This document shows, piece by piece, positions 46,797-57,532 of a DNA stretch of 64,000 bases. The stretch spans positions 32,875,823-32,939,822 of the forward strand of contig NC_079510.1 in the NCBI RefSeq assembly GCF_030052815.1. Reading direction: 5' to 3'. This DNA comes from Hevea brasiliensis (taxonomy: Eukaryota > Streptophyta > Magnoliopsida > Malpighiales > Euphorbiaceae). Position numbers and translations under genes: made by a program. Below the pieces are notes generated by a model, which was not told where the DNA came from, searched no databases, and worked only from the letters and a program-made list of their open reading frames with translations. Each line of letters opens with the position of its first letter. The first letter of the stretch is position 1.

Positions 46797-47231
46797 CTAC
46801 ATCAAAACACACCCTAGGCCAACTCGAGGCGTCCACGACACGGCGTATCCTTCACCACTCACAGGTAGTGTCAACACAGGGGCAGTGGTTAGACACTCCT
46901 TGAGCTTCTGGAAACTCACCTCACAGTCATCTGTCCAAATGAATGGAACATTCTTCCTGGTCAACTTAGTTAGGGGAGCCGCTATCCTGGAGAAATCTTG
47001 CACAAAACGCCTGTAGTAGCCAGCTAAACCCAGAAAACTTCGCACCTCAGTGACTGTTGTAGGCCTAAGCCAATCAGTTACAGCTTCAATTTTCTTGGGA
47101 TCCACTTGAATACCGTCACTTGAAACCACGTGTCCCAAGAATGAGATGCTTTCTAGCCAAAATTCACATTTCAAAAATTTGGCGTATACCGTGCTCCTCA
47201 AAGTCCGCAACACCATCCTCAAGTGCCACAC
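46797..47231 (-). pseudogene. Gypsy reverse transcriptase C-terminus and RNase H start
   Basis: Shows [71 protein letters not shown], the thumb/connection text of Ty3/Gypsy RT. The upstream FIDDI catalytic box lies at about 47255-47270 in another frame. Confidence 0.9.
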
Positions 47232-47239
47232 GTGTTCTT

Positions 47240-47745
47240 CCTCGGTCCGAGAGTATACTGAATGTCATCTATGAATACGATGACAAACGGGTCCAAAATG
47301 GCTTGAACACCTGCTCATCAAGTCCATGAAGGTCTTGGTGCATTAGTGAGTCCAAAAGACATCACCAAGAACTCATAATGACCATATCTTGTCCCGAAGC
47401 CGCTTTGGACACGTCCTCATTCCCGATTCTCAATTGATGGTAGCTGACCGCAGTCTATCTTGAAAAGAATCTAGCTCCTTGAGCCGATCAAACAAATCAT
47501 CGATCCGAGGAAGTGGATACTTGTTCTTCACAATCACCTTGTTCACCTGCGTAGTCGATACACAACCTCAATGACCCATCCTTCTTTCTCACAAATAGAA
47601 CAGAGCACCCTGTGGTGAAGTGCTCGGACGTAAGAAACCATTGTCCAAGAGCTCCCGTAGTTGCTCCTTCAGCTCTTTCAAGTCTGCTGGTGCCATCCTG
47701 TAAGGTGGAATCGATATGGGGTTTGTACCCTAATAACATCAATGC
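47240..47745 (-). pseudogene. Gypsy reverse transcriptase, N-terminal and catalytic part
   Basis: Split over at least three frames within about 500 bp. Recognisable pieces are [14 protein letters not shown] (about 47580-47540 region), the upstream leucine- and glutamine-rich stretch in a shifted frame, and [11 protein letters not shown] near 47255-47290, which carries the two catalytic aspartates. The density of frame changes is higher than in neighbouring parts, which suggests either decay or sequence errors. Confidence 0.75.
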
Positions 47746-47919
47746 GTAACTCTATTCCCCTTTGTGGCAACCCCGAAGCTCTTCAGGAAGACATCCATGA
47801 ATTCTCCGACAACAGAACATTTTCCATGCCGACACCTTCTACGGATGTATCTCTCACCAATGCCAAATACCCTTGGCATCCACGCCTCAACATTTTTACG
47901 CACTAATTGCGACACCAAA

Positions 47920-48534
47920 TTATATGGAGCCACGCTCTGTCACCATCAAAGCTAAACTCTTCCACACGGTATGTGGAAGTATACCTTTGTTCATGCAGCT
48001 AAGGTGGCATAATGAGTTGCCAACAGTCCATCCCGTGATTACATCGAAATCCATTCTTGGTAGAGGAACCAAGTCTGCTGGGAGGATCTTTCCATCCACT
48101 ACCACTGGGCTGCCCGGAAATACCATGTCTACATCTATGTTGTCACTAAGTGGGGTAGCTACCGACAAAGGGCATTCTAAGGTTGTAGGGTTTCTACCCA
48201 ACCTCATGGCAAACACAGGGGAGACAAATGAGTGCGTAGCACCCGGATCTATCAAAACACGAGCCTCATAAGAACAGACCAGAAGAATACCTGCCACAAC
48301 TGCATTTGAAGCTTGAGCATCCTGGTGGGTCAGGGTGAAAACCCGAGCTTGACCCCTACCCTGAGTGGCAGAACCCTGATACTGACTTCTACCTCCTGAT
48401 CTGCCTCCAAATCCACGTCCCCCTTGTCCCTCGAATCGAATCGCCACTGCCATGTTGGAAGCGCCCGGATAAAACTGTCGAGGAACATTCGCAATGAACC
48501 TGTGACCCCATCGTGGCTCACGAACATGGGGCAT
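47920..48534 (-). pseudogene. Gypsy Gag C-terminus and protease
   Basis: 204-residue frame. A Gly/Arg-rich segment (RFEGQGGRGFGGRSGGR) is followed by the retroviral-type aspartic protease core VLIDPGATHSFVSP (near 48210-48255), where Pro replaces the usual Ser/Thr, as is common in plant Gypsy. In another frame just upstream, near 48540-48600, lies a zinc-knuckle-like GHFARECP. It ends at 47920 by frameshift. Confidence 0.85.
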
Positions 48535-48658
48535 TCTCTAGCAAAGTGACCGGTTGGCCACACACAAGCATACTCCTGATCCCATCAAACAAGGTCCTGA
48601 ATGTCCTCTTCCACACTGTGCACAAGGTGCCAAGGAGGATCTGAACTGCACAGAACTA

Positions 48659-49608
48659 TCAGACTCTCAATACCACCGCTGGATCCGCACTGTCGAATCC
48701 TCGTGGTCTGTGTCTAAAACCACTTCTCTTGCTCCTACCCTTTCCTCTGTAATTACCCTGGCCACCACTGTCCGGAGTACCCATGGAAGGGACACCTGAG
48801 GAACCCTCTGCTCTGTTTTTCTTTGCTCTTCCGCTGTCATCCACAGCATAGCTAATCTCAATCTGTCTGGCTCGATCAACCACCACATCAAAAGACTGAT
48901 CCGACATCATGGCCAGGTTCGCATACCTCCTGTCAAGCCCCTTTAGGAATCTTTTCACCTTCATAGTCTCTGTAGATACTGCTGTAGGGGCATATCTGCT
49001 CAATTCCAGAAATTCTGTAGCATATTCATCTACAGACCTGCCATTCTGTCTTAAGGCCTCAAAGGCCCACTGCTTCTGATCTCTGAAACTTTCTGGCACA
49101 AACCGGTTGATAAAAAGTTCCACAAACTGAGCCCATGTCAAACCCTCCATCCGGGGTAACACGTAGTCATTCATCCATTGTCTAGGCATGGGCCCCATGA
49201 CGTGCTGCATACACTCTATCAATCTTCTATCACCAATCAGACTCGCCTGCTCATAGAATCCAAATACCGATATGCATGGTCTGACTCATCATTGGTACCA
49301 TTCACCAACTTCTTAAAATTTATGATCTGTTGTAAGGTTCCCCTCTTGGTGCGGTGGATCGCTGCTGTGGAGGGTGGACCATATACTGCGCCATCATGTC
49401 GATGGTTCTCTGCAGACTAGCTAGAGTAGCTGCCATGGGGTCCATGGGACCCTGTGCCATGAAAGACTGTTCTTGAACTGTGGGTAGTTGCTCTTCTACT
49501 TGAGCAGCTCTAGGCCTCCTACCCCGCCTCCTGGCAGCGCCTCATCTGTCTTGACACCTCGTCAGCACATCTGTTACAGTGCGATGGCGCCTCTCCGCTT
49601 CTACGCAT
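48659..49608 (-). pseudogene. Gypsy Gag capsid region
   Basis: Gag probably starts at the ATG at 49608-49606. The open piece from 49222 shows the capsid-type text WMNDYVLPRMEGLTWAQFVE, FINRFVPESFRDQKQWAFEA, SVDEYATEFLELSRYAP and FLKGLDRRYANLAM, which fits the retrotransposon Gag family. Two or more frameshifts lie between 49608 and 49222. It ends at 48659 in a shifted Arg-rich tail. Confidence 0.85.
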
Positions 49609-49819
49609 TTTCCTGAAATTCAGCAGCATTAGCCCACAAAATTCAAAATTGCACATTGCATAGCTCTATAGACTCATATTTACACACAATATATGAAGCA
49701 GAAACTAGAAGCAAAGACGACAATGCAAGACGAATATGGACCCTATTTTTCCGCATGTGACTCCTATTAGACTTTTCCCAACACTTTAGACAACTTTTCC
49801 CTAGGAATCTGGAGCCTAA

Positions 49820-49831
49820 GCTCTGATACCA
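49820..49831 (-). other. Primer binding site of the Gypsy element
   Basis: Minus strand reads TGGTATCAGAGC four bases inside the 5' LTR end, complementary to initiator tRNA-Met. Confidence 0.9.
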
Positions 49832-49835
49832 CATT

Positions 49836-52309
49836 TGTCACGACCCAACCCATGGGCCGGACCAAGACTAGGACACAGGCCAGCCTAAAGCCCCCGAGGC
49901 CCGTAGTAAGCCTAACTGTTCATTAACCCAACTCTAAGGTCCATTTGGGCCCAATATCAAGAAAACAAACGGACAGAGTCCGGCCATAAAATGGACTTAC
50001 CAACGGGGAGTTTTCGACTCACCCGACCTGTAAACACAATATATAGTCAATTGGGGAGCTCAGCTCACCCTCCACATACTCATCAACATAATAATAAATG
50101 GGAGCTCAGCTCCCTCCTCCAATCCATCAAACAGACTTAAAATATTAAGTTTACAGGTCCAACATGAATATAATATTACAGACCAATTTCAAATAATTAC
50201 TGCTAACACATGCGGAAATTCTAGGAGTAATTAAAATTACACAATATTGATAAACAACCTGCGAGGTAAAAAGGCGAGTTAACCTGAACAAAATATCCTC
50301 CTGTGGCCAGAAAATTTTTGAACAGAGTGAGCGTTCGACTCGAGAGTAAAATATCAATTTTAACCATAATCTCTATAACTATCTAGAACTAATGCACTCA
50401 GAGAGTGAAATGCAACATCAACAACATTTTCACATCATAACATCAAAAGGTAATTTGGAGCACTCACACACCTGTAGTATCAATCATAACATATAGGAGT
50501 GATCCTATCTGACTCTCTTAAATCCAACCCGGTGCCGAATTACTCAAGCTCGGACTTCCACTTAATAACCAAATCGAGGGTCCCAGCAAATTACTCAAGC
50601 CGTGACTACCCCTCGAAGGAACGGTTCCCATCGAATTACTCAAGCCGTGACTACCCCGTCCTATCCATAGTCCACACCACATCACACGCACGCCAACGCA
50701 CGCTGCTGCTCCAAATTACCACAACAACATCCATGGTACATCAACGATTATGAATGCAACATAAATCGTGCCTAGAGTTTAACTACATAAATATATGCAT
50801 ATAAGTGATGCATGGGCATCTTTGAACATATAATAATATCGAAATTATAATTAAAATTAATATTTTACTCACAAACTTGACGACAAATTATCGTGGCGGC
50901 GGAGGAAGAAGGTCGTCGGCTCACCGACAATCATATTACATTTATTTAATACAATCGACTCAATACAAACAAGAAAAAGACCAATTACGCCCTAAGTCGT
51001 AGAAAATCCGCAGAGTCTCCCTATACCTAGGACCTACCCAACCCGCAAAAGGGTTCAAAACACACTTCTATACTCACAATCCATATATCAGCTCAATCAT
51101 ATCACACAGCCCCTCCCGCCCATCAAATCGTCATCCATCACAATACGCAAAATTTCAATTTAGTCCTTATTATTGATCATTTTTGCAAAACCGCCCAAAC
51201 AAGCTCTAAAAATTATAAAACTTTGCCCCGCGGTCCTTAGCAATATTACTAAGCTATTGCAAAAAGAATTGTAATTTTCTAAGCTACCACGAATATTTTA
51301 TGGATTTTTAATCCTATTTAAGCACTAGAAAATTACGTAAAAACAAGGTTCGGGTTTACCTTTGCCGATTCCGACTTCGAACGCGCTGGGGCGTCGACAA
51401 TGGGGCTAGCCAAAACCTCGGCCCAATTCGAGACTTTTCCGATGCAGTCCGTTCGCCCGAAATTTGCGAACGGTCAATCGAATTTCCGCGAATCGAGGAT
51501 ACCTACACGAAGCCCATAACACGGGGGTTAGTACATAAATTTTTCAGAATTTTCTAAGCTCATTTAATGCTCGAAATTACACTGCGAAGTTCCGTGGGAC
51601 CCACCGAAAAACGGTGTCGGAAAAATTCGAAATTTATGTCGTTGTGAAGCTCTCGACGAATGGAGCGTGCTGGTGGCCTCGTTTTTCTTGTGGGATTCAA
51701 GGTTTTATATAAATCTAGCCCAAAAGTCGAAATGGGCTAATATCTTCCCGAGCTAAAATCGGACAAACCGCTCGATGGATTTCGGCGTACTTGGTGTCTA
51801 TGGAAAGATCTCGCACAGTAGATGATTTTAGACACAATACCCGGTCCAATCTGTGTCCGGATCGGCCGGATTGGCGGAGAAACTGAGCGGCAGCGCGCAG
51901 GGGAGGGGAGGAGAGAGAAAAGAAAGAGAAAAGAGAGGGACGACGCGCACGGGAGAAGAAAAAGGAAAGGGAGCCGGTTCGATTCGACCGGTCCGATCCG
52001 GTCCGGTTCGATTCGGCCGGTTCGATTCGAAATATAAAATTTTGAATTTTTACTCTGCCTCGGGACCGAAAACGAGGTCCAAAAATTCCGAAAAAATTCC
52101 GTAAAACTCAGAAAAATACGTAGACTCCAAATATATTTTTAGTTTTGCCACGTGGTCTTTAAATTAATTTTTAAAAATCATCAAAGTTTATATTTTCGGA
52201 AAATCGAACCCGATTTTTAAAATCTGAAAAATCTCAAAAAAATTCCTAAAATTTAAATAAAATTAAAATATCAAAAATACTCATAAATAATAAAATTTGG
52301 GGTGTTACA
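49836..52309 (-). repeat. 5' LTR of the Gypsy element
   Basis: Same length as the 3' LTR (2474 bp). AT-rich blocks are nearly identical in the two LTRs; differences are mostly 1-4 base indels and substitutions clustered in GC-richer parts, for example around 50265-50345 and 51370-51480. Confidence 0.93.
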
Positions 52310-52726
52310 TTTTATTATTTTATCTATATTTTTAAAATTATTTAATCATCTTAAAAAATAATTATTTTCTTATTTCAATAATAAAATAAATAATATAATA
52401 TAATATATTAATAATTATATATTTATTTAAATAATATAATATATTAATTTAATAATTATATATTTAATTTAATACTAAAATAAATAATATAATGTAATAA
52501 ATTTATAATTTTATATTTATTTAAAAATTAAATAAATTATATGATATATACCCTTATTAGTCATTTCACATATCAACAGCAACAGCTAATATAATTTTAC
52601 CAAACACTTAACATAAAACAGTTATCATCAGCTATCAGTTATCAGCTATCAGCTATCAGCTAACAGTAATAGCTATCAGCTAACAGCTATCAGTCGTATT
52701 CAACAGTTAAACCAAACAGGCCCTTA

Positions 52727-53809
52727 ATCTCCCACTTTTTATTAATTTCCATTGATATTTATTACTTAACCACCCATATTAACCTATTAAATATTTTCTA
52801 AATTTCTTAATTAAATAAATTTAATTAAAAAATTAATTTAATTAATTTTAAGCTTAAAATAATTAATAGTTGTAATAAATTATTTTTGAGGTGAACAGTC
52901 ATATTGTGCCATTCTATCAAAAATATTAAAAATCAATTTTAAATAACTTTATTTAATTTTATATTTATTAAAAATAATTAATTTCTTTCAATATGTGAAA
53001 ACAAAAAATGTATAAATATTTTTATTTTTATTTTATTAAAATTTTCACTAGCAATAGATTAAAGATATATTAAATATTATTGTTGAAGTTATCGTCCAGA
53101 ATATGTATTTTTATTTATATTAATTAGTGAATAATAAAATTAAATTAATTTTATAGTTATAATAATTTAAAAAAATTAAAACTTTTCAAATTATTTTTCT
53201 AACTGCATTTAAATTCAGTTTGGGATTGTAATTGAGAAATTAAAAAATTTTTAAAATATTATTTTAAAATTTTTATAATTAAAATATATAAAATTTTGTT
53301 TTTAATAATTTTTATTATTTTTAATTATTATATTTTTAATAAAATATATATTTTAATGGTTAACGTTTAAAACGATACATTAAAAAAAAAATAACCATTT
53401 TCTTAATATCGGGACTCGATCGCCAAATGGAATCTCCAAATAGGTCTAAATGAGCACTTGCGGGTACGTGTGCCGCATAGCAGCCTTTCCTTGACTTCGT
53501 GTCTAATCTTTTCTCCACAAAAATTAATCTCGCTCCCACTACTCTTGCTCATTTGCTTTACCTTTTCTAATAGTCCAGAGCAGCTATATCAATTAATTAG
53601 TTAATCATTGACTTATAAATTTATTCGTTTCTCTTTGCCAATAAGATAGTAATTTGATCGGACTTTTTAACCTTTGAGATGTGAGGAGGGAAAATGGCCC
53701 GAATTCGATCTCTCCATCAACTTTTTCTGAGAATATTCATGTTCCTTGTAATGCATTTTAAATCGGTTATGTAAGGAGGTATTAGGTGTTATATAGGGGA
53801 GAGCAGTTT
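52727..53809. other. AT-rich intergenic DNA with one GC-richer island
   Basis: No gene seen. 53400-53590 is much less AT-rich than its surroundings (GGGACTCGATCGCC, GGGTACGTGTGCCGCATAGC) but has no open frame or known motif. Confidence 0.5.
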
Positions 53810-54190
53810 TTGGTTTAAATCGAAAAATCGAATAGAACAGAGTCAATTCGGTTCAATTAATTTGATTTTAAAACTCAATTGATTCAGTTCGATTTATAAT
53901 TTTGATAATTTCAATTAATCAATTCGGTTCAGTTACTTTCATAAAAAATAAAAAAAAAATTGAATCAAACCGAAATTATATATATATCAAGAAAATCAAA
54001 GAAAATCGAACCGAACCATAAGATTTAGGTTTGATCAGTTTAAAACCGAGCCGAACCCAATTGGAAATCAAATGCTCAATTTATAAATTTCGGTTTGATT
54101 GATTTAAAACCGAACCGAACTGATATTTATCGGTTTAGCTCAGATCGATTTTTTTTTATTAATCGGTTTGGTTCGATTTTTAAAATTTTT
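53810..54190. repeat. Repeat of TCGGTTCGGTT-type words, inverted
   Basis: Alternating AAACCGAACCGAA and TTCGGTTCGATT words in both orientations (for example near 53830-53950 and 54090-54180), giving foldback potential. It resembles a dispersed repeat of dicots and the segment at 13976-14340. Ends are not defined. Confidence 0.5.
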
Positions 54191-56224
54191 GATTTTTGAT
54201 ATATGTATATATATTAAATTACTTATATAATAGTGCAAGTAATTTTTTTATCCTATTAAAAATTTTAAAAATATTATTATATTTAATAAATTTAGATTTA
54301 TTAAACTGTTTACTCTAAATACCTAATATTTTATTTTTTTTAGAAAAATATCCACTATTAAAATTTTTCAAAGTAAATAATAAAATCTAAAAAAATTAAA
54401 ACCTATATACTAAACTCTAAAAATGCATCTCTTTTCTTCTCTTCTTCATTTTCTAACTTTTATATTTATTACTTCTCATATTTGCAAATCACAATTTTTT
54501 TATCTTTCATATCCTTTTTTTTTTTTATTCTTTTCTCTTATTCTTTAATAATTGACTGTCTTTTTTTTTTTTTTGTCAATAAAACTAATGAATAAATTCA
54601 ATTTCATAAAGTAAATTAAGAGAATTAATAGTCTTATTCAAAAGCTAATCCAAACGAAAAAAAATCGAGTGTATCTATTGGATTATTTGTTTGTGAAATT
54701 GACGTTAATATCACTTGTTACAATTGAATTCTACAGTGAAAATTGTAAATACTTAATTAAAAAAAATTGAATGGAATATTAGTTGTATATGATTATTTGA
54801 TTACATATATTTAAAAAATGTTTTTGATAGCATTGATAATGAAATAATTAGAAAGACTTTTGAAAAAATAAGAACTCACCTATGACAATTATAAATTTAA
54901 TATTATAGTTATTTATAAAATTATATTATTTTTTTATTCAATTATATGTTGAAAATATAAATTTTTTCTCTTAATAAATAATTTATTATTATATATAATT
55001 TTTTTTCTTTAAATTAAGCAAAATAAAAAATTTTAATCCCACAGAATCAAATTTCTGACATGGCCCCTAATCTAACTCATCTTAAAAATCAATATTAGGA
55101 AAATATTGTCCAAATCCTTATATTTAGCTCTATTTTCCTAGCAGTAACCCATGCGAGACGCAAATCACAGCAGCATTCGGATGATCAAACTCAGAGCTCA
55201 TATATCCACCTCCGCATAGAAGCTTTGTTGCTTTGCAGTGAGGAACACATTTGGATTAAGGAAGTCCGTTTTCTAGAAGGCCTTTTGTACAGTCTGGTGC
55301 TTCCCATGCACCCTTCCCTCGTTAATGTTATTTCCTTCTATTTCTTCTTTTAAAAAAAAATCCTTATAAGTTTTCTTCCGTTGTGCAAAAAAGAAATTTC
55401 CATATAAGTCAAATTTCCTTTAATTATTTAGTTTCTTAATATATGTATTTTTTAATTTTCAAGTAATTCACACCTATTAAAATTAGACCTCACTGGCCTT
55501 AACTCTTATGTAGATATACATACATTAATTTTTTTCAAATTAAATAAAAAATATTTATCTCATATGACTTAATTTAGTAATATATCACTCATTTGACAAA
55601 TTTAAATTTAAGTAATTACTATTCTAATTTCACTATAAAATAACATGTATATTAAAAGTCAACAACATATACAATATTTTTTAATATAAGCTTACTTTAA
55701 GAAAATATATACTTAAGAACCAAAGTCATACACGCAAAGCTATTACTTAAACTGCAAATTGATTTCATTGGAATGATTTATATAAGTATCTATGGTGTTT
55801 ATAACAGTTTTTGTGAGGCATTTTAGTCTTTCCACTCAATGCTCTAACAATTTATTTTTTTGTTAGAAGGTGTATTTCAACTGTTAGTAATCAGACTAAT
55901 CATCCTCCTCTGAATTCTCATAATGGCCTGAAAATTATAAAAGCTAGATAACAAATTGTAAAAACTCGAATCAAATAATACATTTACAGTCACAAGCTCG
56001 AATCCAAAAACTCTTCTAACTCTATTTCATCATTAATCATTAGATCAATGAATCATTAATTTTGAAAATATTTTCTAATTATAAATTTATGTAATATTTT
56101 TAACTGCTTGTTTTTTTTTTTGTTAGAGGGTCTTTTTGTCTTTGTGTAAATAAATAATCATATTCCGCCTTTAAAAATTATAACAATAATTGGATAATAA
56201 ATTATTTTGAATTAATTAATGCGT
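54191..56224. other. AT-rich intergenic DNA
   Basis: Long T and A tracts. 55140-55330 is a GC-richer island (CCCATGCGAGACGCAAATC, CCTCCGCATAGAAGC) with no open frame longer than about 40 codons. Nothing else was recognised. Confidence 0.5.
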
Positions 56225-57388
56225 AGTTAGTTAATAAGTGGGCCGCAAGCATAACATGAGGTATGGAAATACATCATCATTCGCACATGCCATTTCTCAT
56301 CGAAAAATTAGGAATTTTTTAAAAAAATCAATTAAATCACAAAACACATCACACGTGTTACACGTTAGCTCCGTTTCTTTTCTTTTCGTGACGGTTAAGT
56401 GTGATAAGCTGACAGCGACTCAACTGCCCAATCTGCCATTAAACAGAATAATAGCCAGTCTATGATTAAGATTTAAATAGATTTATTATTTTATTTCAAT
56501 TAAAAATATATTTAATTTTGGTATTTAAACTCAAATATTAATTTTAAAAATTAAAATATAATAAAAATAATTTTTTTTAATTTTAATTTTACTAAAAAAA
56601 ACTTAAACATGGCGAGTTATTCTGTAATTTATAGTAGTATTTAAATTTAAATTTATATAAATATTTAATTTGTTGCTAAATACTTAAAATATAATTAAGG
56701 GAAGAGATATATACATATCAGTTACCACCGCTTTAATTGCAAAGTGGGCCCACAAACCTACAGCAACGTCATTAGTGACGCTATCACTGAAACGGCAGGA
56801 TTAACTGAATTCGCTTTGTGCTTTAATGTTAAATTACGATACGTTTTTTTTGAAATTAATGTTTTACAAAATATATTAATTTTTTTAGGAAAGAATATTA
56901 ATTAAAAGATAGTATCAAATTCAATTTAAAATTAATTTTATTATATTTTATTTATAAAATTTTAAAATAATTAATATTATATATAATTTAATTTTTAAAA
57001 TGTTTAAAATATTATTATCATTGAATTAATAATTATAATATTTTAAATTCAAGTGATTTAAATAATTTCAAATCTAAAATATTTGAATTAAAATTGTTAA
57101 TTTAAATAGTTCCTAAAATATTGAAATATTATTATAATTAAATTGATAGTTTAATTTAAAGTATTTATTTCACATTCCATGAATTTAAAATTTTAAACCC
57201 AATAGCCCATTTAATTATTTTTAAAGTATGCTAAAATGTAAAAATTAAATTAATAGTATGTTATATTAAATTTTAATATTTTAAATTTTAAAAATGAATT
57301 TCATCTTTTTTCTAATATAAATATTGGTTCTGAGTTGAATTATAAAAAAAATAAATTAAAAAAACAAAAAGACCTATGGCCATGTGTG
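56225..57388 (+). promoter_or_regulatory. Upstream region of the ABCB gene
   Basis: AT-rich with two less AT-rich blocks (56225-56460 and 56735-56830). Candidate sites are a G-box CACGTG at 56352-56357 with CACGTT at 56361, TGACG at 56389-56393, and the inverted TGACG pair CGTCATTAGTGACG at 56767-56780. These are motif matches only; no regulation is demonstrated. Confidence 0.4.
56767..56780. promoter_or_regulatory. Inverted pair of TGACG motifs (as-1-like)
   Basis: CGTCATTAGTGACG: two TGACG cores facing outward with a 4-base spacer, about 610 bp before the TATA box. TGACG is the core bound by TGA-type bZIP factors. Role inferred. Confidence 0.4.
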
Positions 57389-57397
57389 TATATATAG
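57389..57397 (+). promoter_or_regulatory. TATA box of the ABCB gene
   Basis: TATATATAG, about 144 bases before the ATG. The transcript would start near 57420. The leader contains a CT-rich run (CTCTATTTCTCTCTCTCTC) at about 57469-57487. Confidence 0.6.
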
Positions 57398-57532
57398 GGG
57401 TCTCTATATTTGCACATTGAGCCCAGCATAGGACACGGCCGTTTTGGGAGCAAACAGCCAGTGACTTTCTCTATTTCTCTCTCTCTCGGAGAGTACTTGT
57501 AGCTCATAGCCAATTAGTTATTGTTAGTTCAA

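Larger units (their letters stand above)
42407..52309 (-). mobile_element. Chromodomain Gypsy LTR retrotransposon (Tekay/Del-like)
   Basis: 9903 bp with LTRs of 2474 bp each (42407-44880 and 49836-52309) and an exact target duplication TTTTA (42402-42406 and 52310-52314). On the minus strand: 5' LTR, primer site (49831-49820), gag, protease, RT, RNase H, integrase, chromodomain, purine tract (44893-44881), 3' LTR. The order INT after RNase H is Gypsy, and a C-terminal chromodomain points to chromoviruses, probably Tekay. Many short indels break the frame. Confidence 0.95.
42001..52723. mobile_element. PIF/Harbinger-like non-autonomous element, split by a Gypsy insertion
   Basis: Left end AGGGGTGTTTGGTTTACCTG; right end, inverted, GGGCCTGTTTGGTTTAACTG. 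It is flanked by TTA at 41998-42000 and 52724-52726, as for Tourist/PIF/Harbinger elements. Subterminal parts hold many copies of CAGCTATCAGCTGAT-like words (42025-42185 and 52630-52695). Without the Gypsy (42407-52309) and one target copy it is about 815 bp. It has no transposase. Confidence 0.75.

Noticed and set aside
49820..49831. tRNA-like bases TGGTATCAGAGC (also 21113 and 34212)
   Set aside because: These are primer binding sites next to LTR ends; there is no cloverleaf around them.
42001..52723. The split DNA element as a hAT transposon
   Set aside because: No 8-bp duplication fits; a TTA duplication and GGGNNTGTTTGG ends fit PIF/Harbinger better.
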